Positions 13,571 through 22,096 of a stretch of DNA of 52,997 nt are shown piece after piece (the stretch's first letter is position 1; the number at the start of each line of letters is the position of its first letter). This DNA is from Clostridiales bacterium (lineage in GTDB: Bacteria; Bacillota; Clostridia; Lachnospirales; Lachnospiraceae), in the NCBI GenBank assembly GCA_021203005.1, contig JAJQCB010000221.1, positions 1-52,997 on the forward strand. The letters run 5' to 3'. Both the position numbers and the translations under genes were made by a program. The notes beneath the pieces were generated by a model. It saw only the letters and a program-made list of their open reading frames with translations. It did not search any database and was not told where the DNA came from.

Positions 13571-15805
13571 ATGGACAAAAGAAAATTATCTGCCGTACCA
13601 AGGGAAACTGCCACGTCGGATATGCTGGAGATCGCTGGTCGTCTCGGCAGCATGAAGCACATTGTGACAGCGAGGACGATTGAAGATAACAAAATACTGC
13701 TTCTGAATTTCTATGAGATTTCGGAGCTCACAAAAGGAAAAACAGAGGCAGCATTTCGGACATTCCTGTCAGAGGATGATTATATCACACAGGATCTGAA
13801 ACAGTCAAAGGTAAAATGGCTTACTGCCAGTTTTGACCGGATGGGGAGCATAAAAATAACTGAGGCTCACTGGGATTATAAGGCACATAAATATGAGCAT
13901 GAGGACAAGGTGTTCATCCGCTCCAACGAAGAACTGCAGTTGATCTCGGATTTCTTTGAGAAATATAAAGATGCAGAGTCAACAGATGGTTACTCCTATT
14001 ATTATCTCCCAGAACCATGGTGCCGGATCAGAAAGTTCCAGAACATGGTCATGAATAGGCGTCTGGAGAAGAAACGCAAAAAGGAGCTGGATGTAGTTGA
14101 TGCTGTTATGGCTCCCATCAAAGACCCGCCACAGGAGTTCTTCGATTGGATCTGGGAAACAGGGATGAGCTTCAGCCGGTACGTGATATACCAAGAAGTC
14201 GGCCGGGGCAAGGCCGAGTGTGAATGCACCTACTGTAAAACGACTGGAGTGGTGAGCAGGAAAGAAATACGGCTTCGTAACAATGAAACAGGTCAGTGCC
14301 CGTTCTGCGGGAGCAAGGTGACATTCAAAGCAAAGGGCCGGCTTCCAAGCCAGACGAGGGATGAGCGGTGGTTTATATATGTCGATCCGACAGAGGAGAG
14401 CTTTGTCCTGAGGTACTTCCATGCGGTACGGAACTTTCGCAGCCCATCGTTTCTGGAAAGCTGTCTGAATAAAGACATGGTCGAGGAACATTGCGCTGAA
14501 TTCAACCGCGAATTCTGCAGTTTCAAGGACGGGAAGATGATCGGTCAAGATTATGACTGGGCTGTTTACAAGCAGAGGGGGCTTCCGCGGTGGTGCCCGG
14601 CAGTGCCCGGAAATTATGACGCACCCAGCAACCACTGCGGCTCCTGCGTTTTATATCCGGAAAATCTTCCGCAGGCGTGGGAGGATACACCTTTGAAGTA
14701 TAGCGCTCTGGAGGTGCTTTCTCGGAACGCCCCGACAAAGCCGATTCGCTATGAAGACGGAATGAAGGAGTATTTGAAATTTCCGAAGCTAGAGTGGCTC
14801 TGTAAGATGGGCCTCAATAATCTGGCGGCAGACATAATAAACCACAGCGGCCATTGCGTTGATGTAACGGGGAATACCATATACGACATCCTGCGGTTGA
14901 GCAAGGAGAATGTCCGCGTATTACAGGCAGTTGACGGAAACAGATATGAACTGCGGCTGCTCCAAGTCGCACAGAGTATAGGCCTCAGACTTAGCCCCGA
15001 AGAGCTTAGCGGATTTTATGAGACATTCGAGTGCAATACGGATCTTTTGAAGGAAGCCGGCCGGAAAGTGTCATTTCATAAGCTGATCAGATACATTTCC
15101 AAGGAGAGCGAGAACTATCCTCTGGGCGAGAGGCACATGTGCAGCAGTATGTATTACTATGGCGCCTCGAACAGAGAGCGGGTGGATCCGCGGATCGAAA
15201 GGAAGCAGAACACCGCGCGTGACTGGCTGGAATATCTGAAATGGTGCAAGGAACTGAAATACGACCTAAACAGCATGTTTATCTATATGCCGAACAATTT
15301 TAAGAAAGTGCATGACAGGACGATGCTGGAATATCAGGCTCTCCAGGATAAAAAAGCCGCAGCTGAGAAACGCAGGCAGGAGAGGGAAGCTGCCAAGCGG
15401 ATGAAGCAGACGCAGGAAGCGCTCAAAACGATATTAAAGACGAATGACGGAACAGACGCTTTTTCCATCAAGGGTGCCGGCCTGATTCTGGTAGTGCCCA
15501 AGACAGGAGCAGAGATCAAGGCGGAAGGAGAAGCACTTCACCATTGTGTTGGGTCCTATGTTCAGAGGGTGGCGGAAGGAAAGACCAATATTTTCTTCAT
15601 CCGTAAAGCCAATGAACCGGAGAAACCTTACTTCACAATGGAGTGGAATAACAATAAGGTTGTGCAGTGCAGAGGAATGAGTAACTGCGGGATGCCGCCG
15701 GAGGTGGAAGCGTTCACGAAGGCTTTTGAGAAGAAAATGCTGGACAGTATAAAGAAGGGAGATACACATGGGAGGCGGAAGAAACAGGATTTACAGTCTG
15801 CGTAA
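13571..15805 (+). CDS. pcfJ: PcfJ-like protein
   Basis: A 744-residue protein. It has a zinc-finger region (CECTYCKTTG then CPFCG, about 216-240) and a second cysteine group near residue 350. The C-terminal PcfJ domain carries the hallmark EALHHCVGSYVQRVAEGKTN then IFFIRKANEPEKPYFTMEWN. PcfJ-like proteins occur with PcfK on conjugative elements and phages, and their biochemical role is unknown. It starts after TAGGAGGC, nine bases after the shifted-frame end of the pcfK-like gene. This supports a PcfK-PcfJ unit. Position among replication genes suggests a DNA-processing role, which is inference. Confidence 0.8.
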   Translation: MDKRKLSAVPRETATSDMLEIAGRLGSMKHIVTARTIEDNKILLLNFYEISELTKGKTEAAFRTFLSEDDYITQDLKQSKVKWLTASFDRMGSIKITEAHWDYKAHKYEHEDKVFIRSNEELQLISDFFEKYKDAESTDGYSYYYLPEPWCRIRKFQNMVMNRRLEKKRKKELDVVDAVMAPIKDPPQEFFDWIWETGMSFSRYVIYQEVGRGKAECECTYCKTTGVVSRKEIRLRNNETGQCPFCGSKVTFKAKGRLPSQTRDERWFIYVDPTEESFVLRYFHAVRNFRSPSFLESCLNKDMVEEHCAEFNREFCSFKDGKMIGQDYDWAVYKQRGLPRWCPAVPGNYDAPSNHCGSCVLYPENLPQAWEDTPLKYSALEVLSRNAPTKPIRYEDGMKEYLKFPKLEWLCKMGLNNLAADIINHSGHCVDVTGNTIYDILRLSKENVRVLQAVDGNRYELRLLQVAQSIGLRLSPEELSGFYETFECNTDLLKEAGRKVSFHKLIRYISKESENYPLGERHMCSSMYYYGASNRERVDPRIERKQNTARDWLEYLKWCKELKYDLNSMFIYMPNNFKKVHDRTMLEYQALQDKKAAAEKRRQEREAAKRMKQTQEALKTILKTNDGTDAFSIKGAGLILVVPKTGAEIKAEGEALHHCVGSYVQRVAEGKTNIFFIRKANEPEKPYFTMEWNNNKVVQCRGMSNCGMPPEVEAFTKAFEKKMLDSIKKGDTHGRRKKQDLQSA

Positions 15806-15989
15806 AGGCTCGGTCCAATGGAATGAGGATGACCGGCTGGCCCTATGCAGTCTGCTCGCCAAGGCGGGATATGCCGTCCGGATAGGGCGCGGCGCGGTTC
15901 CTGGGACGGCGGCAAAGAAGAACGTGCAGTATGAATACTTTGTGGAATATTGGGAGGAAACGCAGGATGAAAATCGGAGAGATAGTTGA
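15768..15989 (+). CDS. Hypothetical small protein
   Basis: A 73-residue basic protein (SLRKGSVQWNEDDRLALCSL then GYAVRIGRG), with no recognised domain. Its ATG has AAGGGAG upstream and lies within the last codons of the pcfJ-like gene, so it is probably coupled to it. Confidence 0.6.
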   Translation: MGGGRNRIYSLRKGSVQWNEDDRLALCSLLAKAGYAVRIGRGAVPGTAAKKNVQYEYFVEYWEETQDENRRDS

Positions 15990-16131
15990 AATATTGATAG
16001 TGATTAAAGATCAGCAGCACACACGGAGCATCGAGGAGGAAGCACTGATTGAAGCGTGTAATCTTCTGGACAGGCTTCCGAGCGGAGAGGAGGCGACTAC
16101 ATATGAACCGATCAAGAATCGAGTGGTGTGA
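15967..16131 (+). CDS. Hypothetical small protein
   Basis: A 54-residue protein (begins MKIGEIVEILIVIKDQQHT) without recognised features. It is preceded by GGGAGG and overlaps the genes on both sides, in keeping with the compact operon. Confidence 0.55.
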   Translation: MKIGEIVEILIVIKDQQHTRSIEEEALIEACNLLDRLPSGEEATTYEPIKNRVV

Positions 16132-17113
16132 TCACACATGGAATCCGATTACTGGCTGTCTGCATGGATGCCCATATTGTTACGCTCGGCGTGCAACTGT
16201 CAGATTCGCAGGAGACGTTCGGCTCAATAAAATGTGTACAGCCGATTACAGGACAACAAAGGCCAGAAATGGGGATCAGACGCTTTACATCCTGGACAAG
16301 CCGATGAAGAACGAGGATGGCAATACGCTGGTTTATCCATTCGGTTTTGAACCGACATTCCACCGGTATCGCATGGACACACTTTCAAACCTGAAAATGG
16401 GAAATAACGTCTTCGTGGGAGCAATGGCGGACGTCTTTGGGGATTGGGTGCCGGATGAATGGATAGATGAAATCTTCACAGAGTGTGAGCGGCGCCCGGA
16501 GCATAATTACCTCTTTCTCACGAAGAATGTCTGCAGATATGCCGAGTATGGCGTCCCAGCAGGGACAGACAATCTCTGGTATGGAACATCTATCACGAAA
16601 GAGGAGGAAATGTCCAGGTTTAACAGCTTGCCGGCGGGCTGCAAAACCTTCATCAGCTTCGAACCGCTTCTGGAGGATCTTTATCCGGAGAGACATAACA
16701 TCCTGTTTCGCCAGGTGGACTGGATCATCATTGGCGCACAAACAGGGAGGCAGGCGGATAAGGTTATCCCGCAGTTTGAATGGGTCAAGAAGCTGGTGCT
16801 GGCCGCAGATGAGCGAGGCGTGCCGGTATTCATGAAAGACAGTCTGATAGAGATTGTCGGGGAAAAGAATATGAGGCGGGATTATCCCACGCAACTTATG
16901 ACAAAGACCATGAGCCAGAAGCTGCACAATAAGCTTTACGGCAGGTGCAACGTATGTGGCGAGATGCTGAAAAAGAGCGAGATGACCGCTCTGCTGGCTC
17001 GATCAGCACGGGGGAAAACACCTAAACAGTTTGCCTATCTGTGCAAATCGTGCATGAAAGACATATGCAATAAATGGGGCATACCCCAGGAAAATAAAAA
17101 AATGGAGGATTGA
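16103..17113 (+). CDS. Gp37/Gp68-family (DUF5131) radical-SAM-type protein
   Basis: A 336-residue protein beginning MNRSRIEWCDHTWNPITG. It carries CLHGCPYC (CxxxCxxC, about residues 19-26), the cysteine spacing used by radical SAM enzymes to hold a 4Fe-4S cluster. The rest (NVFVGAMADVFGDWVPDEW, YLFLTKN, WYGTSI, FISFEPLLEDL) follows the phage Gp37/Gp68 family closely. The C-terminus adds a zinc-like site (CNVCG and CKSC, about 292-325). The reaction is not established for this family. It starts after GAGAGGAGG and overlaps the preceding small gene by 29 bases. Confidence 0.8.
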   Translation: MNRSRIEWCDHTWNPITGCLHGCPYCYARRATVRFAGDVRLNKMCTADYRTTKARNGDQTLYILDKPMKNEDGNTLVYPFGFEPTFHRYRMDTLSNLKMGNNVFVGAMADVFGDWVPDEWIDEIFTECERRPEHNYLFLTKNVCRYAEYGVPAGTDNLWYGTSITKEEEMSRFNSLPAGCKTFISFEPLLEDLYPERHNILFRQVDWIIIGAQTGRQADKVIPQFEWVKKLVLAADERGVPVFMKDSLIEIVGEKNMRRDYPTQLMTKTMSQKLHNKLYGRCNVCGEMLKKSEMTALLARSARGKTPKQFAYLCKSCMKDICNKWGIPQENKKMED

Positions 17114-17115
17114 CA

Positions 17116-17718
17116 ATGGAAAGTACAGTAATCAAGACCAACGAAGTGAAAGTAGACGGAATTGTATATACCGCGCCGCGGTTCAGCCACGCGGTGCTGG
17201 GAGAAAAATTCTATACTTTCGACCTCGCGGTCAGAAGAAAGAGCGGAGTAATGGATTATATTCCGGTCACGGTTTCTGACAGGGCATTTGACATCGACAG
17301 CATCGAAGCAGGAACCAGCCTGGCGGTGCTCGGTTCATTCCGCTCCTACAATAAGCATACGCAGAACGGGAGCAGGCTTCTCCTGAGTGTCTTCGCTTCG
17401 GAACTCTCCACACCAGCGGAGCAGGCCGATGAAAATAAAATCCTTTTGCAGGGAACCGTCTGCAAGGTGCCGCAGCACAGGACCACACCGCTAGGGAGAG
17501 AGATAGCGGATCTGTTTCTGGCGGTCAACCGCTCTTACGGAAAGTCAGATTATATTCCGTGCATTGTGTGGGGGCGGAATGCCATTTATGCCGGCAAAAT
17601 TCCGGTTGGCACGAAGTTTAACTGCAGAGGAAGAATCCAGAGCCGGGTATACAAGAAGGATAACCGGGAGCATACCGTCTATGAGGTATCCCTGTATTCG
17701 CTTGAGCCTGTGGGATGA
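17116..17718 (+). CDS. Single-stranded DNA-binding protein with tandem OB folds
   Basis: A 200-residue protein with two similar halves, each resembling an OB fold. The first (about 1-100) has FSHAVLGEKFYTFDLAVRR and DYIPVTV. The second (about 108-198) has KILLQGTVCKVP, ADLFLAVNRSYGKSDYIPCI and FNCRGRIQSRVY. This two-OB type is common in clostridial phages as the replication SSB. There is no acidic DF-type C-terminal tip as in DnaB-dependent SSBs, so partner contacts may differ. It starts after GGAGG at 17104-17108. Confidence 0.8.
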   Translation: MESTVIKTNEVKVDGIVYTAPRFSHAVLGEKFYTFDLAVRRKSGVMDYIPVTVSDRAFDIDSIEAGTSLAVLGSFRSYNKHTQNGSRLLLSVFASELSTPAEQADENKILLQGTVCKVPQHRTTPLGREIADLFLAVNRSYGKSDYIPCIVWGRNAIYAGKIPVGTKFNCRGRIQSRVYKKDNREHTVYEVSLYSLEPVG

Positions 17719-18086
17719 TGCGGAATCATGAGGGCTATGCTGACTATACGGCTGGCATTGCCATAGGCCGTGTTACCAGAGAAGAACGAAAGGAGCGCAA
17801 AATGGCGAAGAAAAGAAGCTGCCGTAGGACGGTCGATGAGGACAAGATCCACGAAAAGGCTGTCAAAATGAGGAAAATGACCGATGAACAGCTGGTTCAT
17901 TATGTGGAGGACAGGGTGGCAAAAGCAAAGAACGATGGTATCAATTTCGGGAAAGCCTCGGTTCTGAGTGCAAGGCCCAAGGTTGATGTCGATTCGATTG
18001 TGGATGAAATCGGCCAGATTAAAGGAATAGGAGCCGCGAAGTTGCCACTTATCCGCGAGGTTCTCTATGAACGATTGGAGGGGTAA
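17715..18086 (+). CDS. Hypothetical protein with NHEGYADYTA N-terminus
   Basis: A 123-residue protein starting MMRNHEGYADYTAGIAIGRV. The NHEGY-D-TA word recurs at the start of various short Firmicute phage proteins. The rest is basic and helical, ending DSIVDEIGQIKGIGAAKLPL. The first ATG overlaps the SSB stop but has a poor ribosome site. An in-frame ATG at 17802 follows AAAGGAG, so a 94-residue short form may also be made. Function unknown. Confidence 0.6.
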   Translation: MMRNHEGYADYTAGIAIGRVTREERKERKMAKKRSCRRTVDEDKIHEKAVKMRKMTDEQLVHYVEDRVAKAKNDGINFGKASVLSARPKVDVDSIVDEIGQIKGIGAAKLPLIREVLYERLEG

Positions 18087-18089
18087 GCG

Positions 18090-18530
18090 ATGGTTCTGGA
18101 GTTTACGGTAACGGGAGAGCCAAGATCAAAGGGGCGACCGCGATTCAATCCGAAGTATCCGGGCGCTAGGCCCAAAACCCCGGAGGACACATTGGTATAT
18201 GAGAATCTGATAGGATGGGAATTCCGCAGGCAATGCAGAGGCGCATTTCCGGAAAAAGAGCCGGTCGAAATGGTAATCAGAGCATATTACACCATACCGG
18301 CCAGCGAGAGCAAAAAGAGAAAGATGCTCATGGAGCAGGGCACGATCCGGCCGACCAAGAAGCCGGATTTGGATAACGTAGTTAAGGTGTATGCAGATGC
18401 GCTGAACCATCTGGCATATCACGATGACGCACAGGTAATAAGGATTTCATGTGAAAAATACTATTCACACGAGCCAAGGGTGGAAGTACGGCTCAGCAGT
18501 CTAAAGGAGGACATGCAGGATGAAAATTGA
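18090..18530 (+). CDS. rusA: RusA-family Holliday junction resolvase
   Basis: A 146-residue protein of the normal RusA length. It has the N-terminal GEPRSKGRPRF DNA-contact segment, and the KPDLDNVVKVYADALN and AYHDDAQV segments that hold the catalytic aspartates. It cuts four-way junctions made during recombination-dependent replication. It overlaps the clamp gene start. Confidence 0.9.
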   Translation: MVLEFTVTGEPRSKGRPRFNPKYPGARPKTPEDTLVYENLIGWEFRRQCRGAFPEKEPVEMVIRAYYTIPASESKKRKMLMEQGTIRPTKKPDLDNVVKVYADALNHLAYHDDAQVIRISCEKYYSHEPRVEVRLSSLKEDMQDEN

Positions 18531-19596
18531 GAAAAACGAATTATCAAAGAAGATCGGGCAGCTGAAAAGCATAGTGCCGTCTCGCACTACGATCGAGGCT
18601 CTCAAAGGGGTTTTGTACAAGGACGGGTATTTAATTGCCTCGGACACAAATCTGACCGTCAAGGCGAAAATAGAGGTTCTGGAGGAGGACGCAGGAGGAA
18701 CGGAACCGTTCATCATTCCGGACAAATCCTTCGATCTGATTAACAGCCTGCCACCTGGAGAGATGGAACTGGAGACCGGCAAGGATATGGTCAAGATCAA
18801 GATTGGGAAAATCCGAAACCAGTTCCGGACACTTCCGGCGGAGCAGTTTGCCTATATAAGAGACAGCATATCTGCAGAGGCAGCAGCCAGTATCTCGGCC
18901 AGCAAATTAAAGACGGCGATCTCCCATGTGCTTTATGCAGTCGCGCCGGGCGGTACGAATCAGACGATGACCGGCATGTACATGGAGTGCAAAGATGGGA
19001 AGCTGAACTTTGTGGGGCTGGATGGAAAACGCATTGCATGGGACAGCATCGATTATGACGGGAGTTTTCAGCTGATTGTACCGAGGGCGGCGCTGGACAA
19101 GCTGCTCAAGCTGGATTTTACGGGCGACATTGCCATTACGCATGATGAAAACGGCGTGCTGTTCCGTTCAGAGGATTACGAGGTATATACGAGGCTGATC
19201 CAGGGAGAGTATTTCAAGTACGAAAAGCTGTTTTCCCATGGAGACATCTATACAGTCATTGACAGGAAGACGTTCCTTGAGGCGATCAACAGGGCGAAGC
19301 TCTGTGGCTCCGCCGAAGATAAGGCGCCAGTCATTTTTGATATGCAGGGCAGCTCCATCAAAATTACATATCGGGATTCGGCGACAGATTATCAGGAGGA
19401 TGTTCCTGTGCTGGAAGACCTCAGCAGCGCACTCAAAATCGCGTTCGATCCGCGGTTCTTCGCGGACAGCTTGAAGGCTTTCGACTGTGACAACATTTCT
19501 ATGGAGTTCAAGTCGGCAAAGATGCCGGCGATCCTCAAAGCGGAGGACAGCGACATGACGGCACTTGTACTGCCGGTTAATTTTAGGGAGGCGTAA
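18520..19596 (+). CDS. dnaN: Phage-encoded DNA polymerase III beta sliding clamp
   Basis: A 358-residue protein of normal beta-clamp length with three repeated domains. Recognisable parts include LKGVLYKDGYLIASDTNLTV, the TMTGMYMECKDGKLNFVGLDGKRIA segment (written here only as a location, about 150-175) and the C-terminal SDMTALVLPVNFREA, close to the ALVMPMR ending of host clamps. It has AAAGGAGG upstream and overlaps rusA. A phage clamp could redirect host polymerase or phage partners such as the QMDLF-bearing PcfK-like protein. Confidence 0.85.
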   Translation: MKIEKNELSKKIGQLKSIVPSRTTIEALKGVLYKDGYLIASDTNLTVKAKIEVLEEDAGGTEPFIIPDKSFDLINSLPPGEMELETGKDMVKIKIGKIRNQFRTLPAEQFAYIRDSISAEAAASISASKLKTAISHVLYAVAPGGTNQTMTGMYMECKDGKLNFVGLDGKRIAWDSIDYDGSFQLIVPRAALDKLLKLDFTGDIAITHDENGVLFRSEDYEVYTRLIQGEYFKYEKLFSHGDIYTVIDRKTFLEAINRAKLCGSAEDKAPVIFDMQGSSIKITYRDSATDYQEDVPVLEDLSSALKIAFDPRFFADSLKAFDCDNISMEFKSAKMPAILKAEDSDMTALVLPVNFREA

Positions 19597-19597
19597 T

Positions 19598-19852
19598 ATG
19601 GCGGGATATGAAGATATGAGAGTATTGGAGGCCAAGGGCGTTCGGGTAAAGAGAAAATTCATGGGCAAGGAAGAAATGATCGGCGTGGATGCGAAGCTTA
19701 CCGCAAGTGTGTCGAGAAATCTGTTTATGGTCGAGGTGCCAACAGACAATATCAAACTCAGTTTTAGACTGCAGGATGTGATAGCGCTTGCGAAGGCCAC
19801 CAACAGAGTTTACCTCGATTCAAAGAAGAACCAGACACCGGAGAACAAATAA
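19598..19852 (+). CDS. Hypothetical small protein after the clamp gene
   Basis: An 84-residue protein with mixed charge and probable beta structure (RVLEAKGVRVKRKFMGKEEM then FRLQDVIALAKATN). No recognised domain. It starts after TTAGGGAGG, two bases after dnaN ends. It may partner the clamp, which is a guess from position. Confidence 0.6.
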   Translation: MAGYEDMRVLEAKGVRVKRKFMGKEEMIGVDAKLTASVSRNLFMVEVPTDNIKLSFRLQDVIALAKATNRVYLDSKKNQTPENK

Positions 19853-19867
19853 CGCACATGCAGGATT

Positions 19868-19887
19868 GGGCGGCGATGCTGCCGCCC
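19868..19887 (+). other. Stable GC hairpin before an accessory gene
   Basis: GGGCGGC (19868-19874) pairs with GCCGCCC (19881-19887) around a six-base loop. There is no T-run. The following AGAAAGGA serves as ribosome site for the gene at 19903. It is similar in strength and placement to the hairpin at 10336-10353. Confidence 0.5.
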
Positions 19888-19902
19888 AGAAAGGAGCGAG
19901 AG

Positions 19903-20544
19903 ATGGATAAAAAACATAGGGAATGGGCAAGGGAAATATTCGGATGGTACGGGCAGGAATTTGAACCTGTTCTGCTGTATGAAGATGACAGGCTGTTTGT
20001 CATGGACTGGAAGGATAAAAATGGTTCCGGAAACCTTGCCACGCGCTACATCGTGGATAAGGAAAAGGGCGATCTGATTATCAAGGGAGACGCCGGGTGC
20101 TGCATCGCAAGTTGGTACAACGAGGTTACTGTGGAGAATATGGCCTGTTATATCAACAGCACGGGATATTTTATCGAAAAAATGAATTGCACGGATCATA
20201 AGCACACCTATAAATGGGATGACGTCAAGAAAGACCTTGAAGATGAGAAACAGGAATATCTCCGGCTCATCCGAGATGGCGATCTGGAGAGCATAGACGA
20301 AGACGAGCTGAATGAGGATTTTGATGAAATGCAGGATATCCTTGCCGACTTGAATCTGAATGATGAATCTGTCTATCCGAGTGAGCTCACAGATCTTTTC
20401 AGCAAATATAACTCTGACTGGTGGGAGGGCCCGTTTTCATATCTGGGGAGGAGAATTGACAGTAGAATTTATCTCTGGACATACGGTTTCCAGGAGGGGG
20501 TCGAAAGGCTCCGCGGAAAGGAACTCGTGCGGAAGGATATATAG
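19903..20544 (+). CDS. Hypothetical acidic protein
   Basis: A 213-residue protein. The first half looks globular (WAREIFGWYGQEFEPVLLYE, then YIVDKEKGDLIIKGDAGCC). The second half is very acidic (about 118-165, with ESIDEDELNEDFDEMQDIL). No recognised family. It starts after AAAGGAG following the GC hairpin. The acidic stretch could mimic DNA, as many phage anti-defence proteins do, but this is only a possibility. Confidence 0.6.
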   Translation: MDKKHREWAREIFGWYGQEFEPVLLYEDDRLFVMDWKDKNGSGNLATRYIVDKEKGDLIIKGDAGCCIASWYNEVTVENMACYINSTGYFIEKMNCTDHKHTYKWDDVKKDLEDEKQEYLRLIRDGDLESIDEDELNEDFDEMQDILADLNLNDESVYPSELTDLFSKYNSDWWEGPFSYLGRRIDSRIYLWTYGFQEGVERLRGKELVRKDI

Positions 20545-20554
20545 GAGGTGTGCT

Positions 20555-20770
20555 ATGGAGATATGTCCGAAATGCGGCAGACAGTTTGAACGGCTTCTGG
20601 CTCTGTCCAGAACTGACAATAAGACCATGATCTGTGATGAATGCGGCGTGGCAGAGGCGCTGGACAGCATGCCGAGAGGGGCGCTGACTCCGCAGGAGAG
20701 AACGAAGATCATGGTCGCGGCCACAGGAAATAAATGGGCGATGGAGAATTTTAATGCTACACACAGTTAA
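20555..20770 (+). CDS. Small zinc-finger protein
   Basis: A 71-residue protein with CPKCG and CDECG (about residues 4-8 and 27-31), a clear four-cysteine zinc site, followed by a helical tail. It starts after TAGGAGGTG. Function unknown. It is one of several cysteine-pair proteins in 20555-23422. Confidence 0.65.
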   Translation: MEICPKCGRQFERLLALSRTDNKTMICDECGVAEALDSMPRGALTPQERTKIMVAATGNKWAMENFNATHS

Positions 20771-20781
20771 GGAGGCGGCGG

Positions 20782-21006
20782 ATGAGTGACAATAAAAGAT
20801 TGGACGCCATCATGGCTGAATTCAACCGAGACTTCGAACGCAAGTCTATACAGGAAATTATGATGATAGGTGTCAATCGCGATCAGTGGCTTGGCGAAGG
20901 AGACTGCTCGGTGTGTCGAAAGCGGTCGTATTGCGGGAGAAAGTGCAAGGCCGCCAAGAAACGGTCAAGGGCGATCAGGAGATTTGTTGGACTGGATGGG
21001 AGGTAA
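20782..21006 (+). CDS. Small cysteine-containing basic protein
   Basis: A 74-residue protein with CSVCRKRSYCGRKC (about 42-55) in a basic C-terminal half, a likely zinc site. The N-terminus is helical. It starts after AAGGAGG. Function unknown. Confidence 0.6.
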   Translation: MSDNKRLDAIMAEFNRDFERKSIQEIMMIGVNRDQWLGEGDCSVCRKRSYCGRKCKAAKKRSRAIRRFVGLDGR

Positions 21007-21012
21007 CGAAGA

Positions 21013-21465
21013 ATGAGCAGGGAAATATTGTTCAGAGGATGGTGCCCACGTAACGAAAAGTGGATAGAGGGGGATGTTATTATCAAAAATCCTGGCGCTC
21101 TAATCAGGCGACGAAGCGATGCGATGTGTTTTGAAGTAGACCCTTCCACCGTCTGTCAGTACACAGGGCTGACTGATCGAAACGGCGTAAAAATCTGGGA
21201 GGGCGATATCATACAGGCACACAGCAATCCAGAAGAATTATACAGGGTGTGCTTCAGAGAATTTAAGGTTTATGACATTGAATCGATTGAACCGATTGAC
21301 AAAGCGGTTGGATGGCATTTGAAGGTTATCCCTACAGACATAATATCGCAGACGGAACCGTTTAATATAGATTTGCCATTAAATGATGACTGGATATACA
21401 ATCTTCAAGCGGTTGTGTCTGGAACGAAAATGGACGGAGGTGTAGTCGATGAAAAAAGAAAGTGA
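21013..21465 (+). CDS. YopX-family protein
   Basis: A 150-residue protein with the YopX hallmarks REILFRGWCPRNEKWIEGD, VCQYTGLTDRNGVKIWEGDI and the C-terminal DWIYNLQAVVSGT. YopX proteins are common in Firmicute phages, and their role is unknown. It overlaps the next gene. Confidence 0.85.
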   Translation: MSREILFRGWCPRNEKWIEGDVIIKNPGALIRRRSDAMCFEVDPSTVCQYTGLTDRNGVKIWEGDIIQAHSNPEELYRVCFREFKVYDIESIEPIDKAVGWHLKVIPTDIISQTEPFNIDLPLNDDWIYNLQAVVSGTKMDGGVVDEKRK

Positions 21466-21805
21466 AATTCAGCAGGAGCATTTACAGGAGCTTTTTAGGC
21501 TGATCAAGGAAAACCCGGAACTGCCTATTGTGCCGATGGTGGATAGTGAAATTGTTGCTGATGATGGCTACCAGTGGTGGATGGGGAGCTGGGGTAAGGC
21601 AGAGAAAACAAAGTATTATCGAGGCGAGGAATGCGTGCATTTTTACGAACCTGATGACTGGGATGAGGTGGATAGTGCGTTATATGACGCACATGAGATA
21701 GACGGAAAAGTCAGACCAGATATGGGCGATGATGCAGTAAAAGAGGTATACGAGAACCTACCATGGACGGAAGCGATCGTGGTGTATATCAGATTACCAG
21801 AATAG
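21449..21805 (+). CDS. Hypothetical small acidic protein
   Basis: A 118-residue acidic protein rich in aromatic residues (YQWWMGSWGKAEKTKYYRGE). No recognised domain. It starts after GGACGGAGG inside the end of the yopX-like gene. Confidence 0.6.
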   Translation: MKKESEIQQEHLQELFRLIKENPELPIVPMVDSEIVADDGYQWWMGSWGKAEKTKYYRGEECVHFYEPDDWDEVDSALYDAHEIDGKVRPDMGDDAVKEVYENLPWTEAIVVYIRLPE

Positions 21806-21818
21806 GAGGGTATAAGGG

Positions 21819-21971
21819 ATGGCAAATGGCGAGAAGCAGTGCTGCGGTACATGCAAATATCACTACCACGAGCACATCGATGATGGATGGGTGTGCGTAA
21901 ATGACGAGAGCGACTACTGTACCGACTGGACAGATTATGATTTCTGCTGTTCGGATTATGAGGAAAAGTAG
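21819..21971 (+). CDS. 50-residue cysteine-rich protein
   Basis: A short gene encoding a protein with seven cysteines, starting MANGEKQCCGTCKYHYHEH, with C at about 8, 9, 12, 26, 34, 43 and 44 and many Asp/Tyr residues. It could bind one or two zinc ions. It starts after ATAGGAGGG and is followed by GGGAGG for the next gene. Function unknown. Confidence 0.6.
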   Translation: MANGEKQCCGTCKYHYHEHIDDGWVCVNDESDYCTDWTDYDFCCSDYEEK

Positions 21972-21982
21972 GGAGGGCGACC

Positions 21983-22096
21983 ATGGGGATGCTTATCATG
22001 GGTCTGATAATCGGATATTTACTCGGCGGTGCCACCGGCGTACTCCTCATAATCCTGTGCATGATTGCAGGGAGTGACAGGAGGGATGACGAATGA
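21983..22096 (+). CDS. 37-residue single-TM protein (DUF3789-like)
   Basis: A tiny membrane protein (MGMLIMGLIIGYLLGGATG, then a second hydrophobic stretch and the charged tail AGSDRRDDE). The glycine-rich helix and the charged C-terminus match the DUF3789 pattern seen in many clostridial phages. It starts after GGGAGGG, and its stop overlaps the next ATG (ATGA). Confidence 0.65.
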   Translation: MGMLIMGLIIGYLLGGATGVLLIILCMIAGSDRRDDE

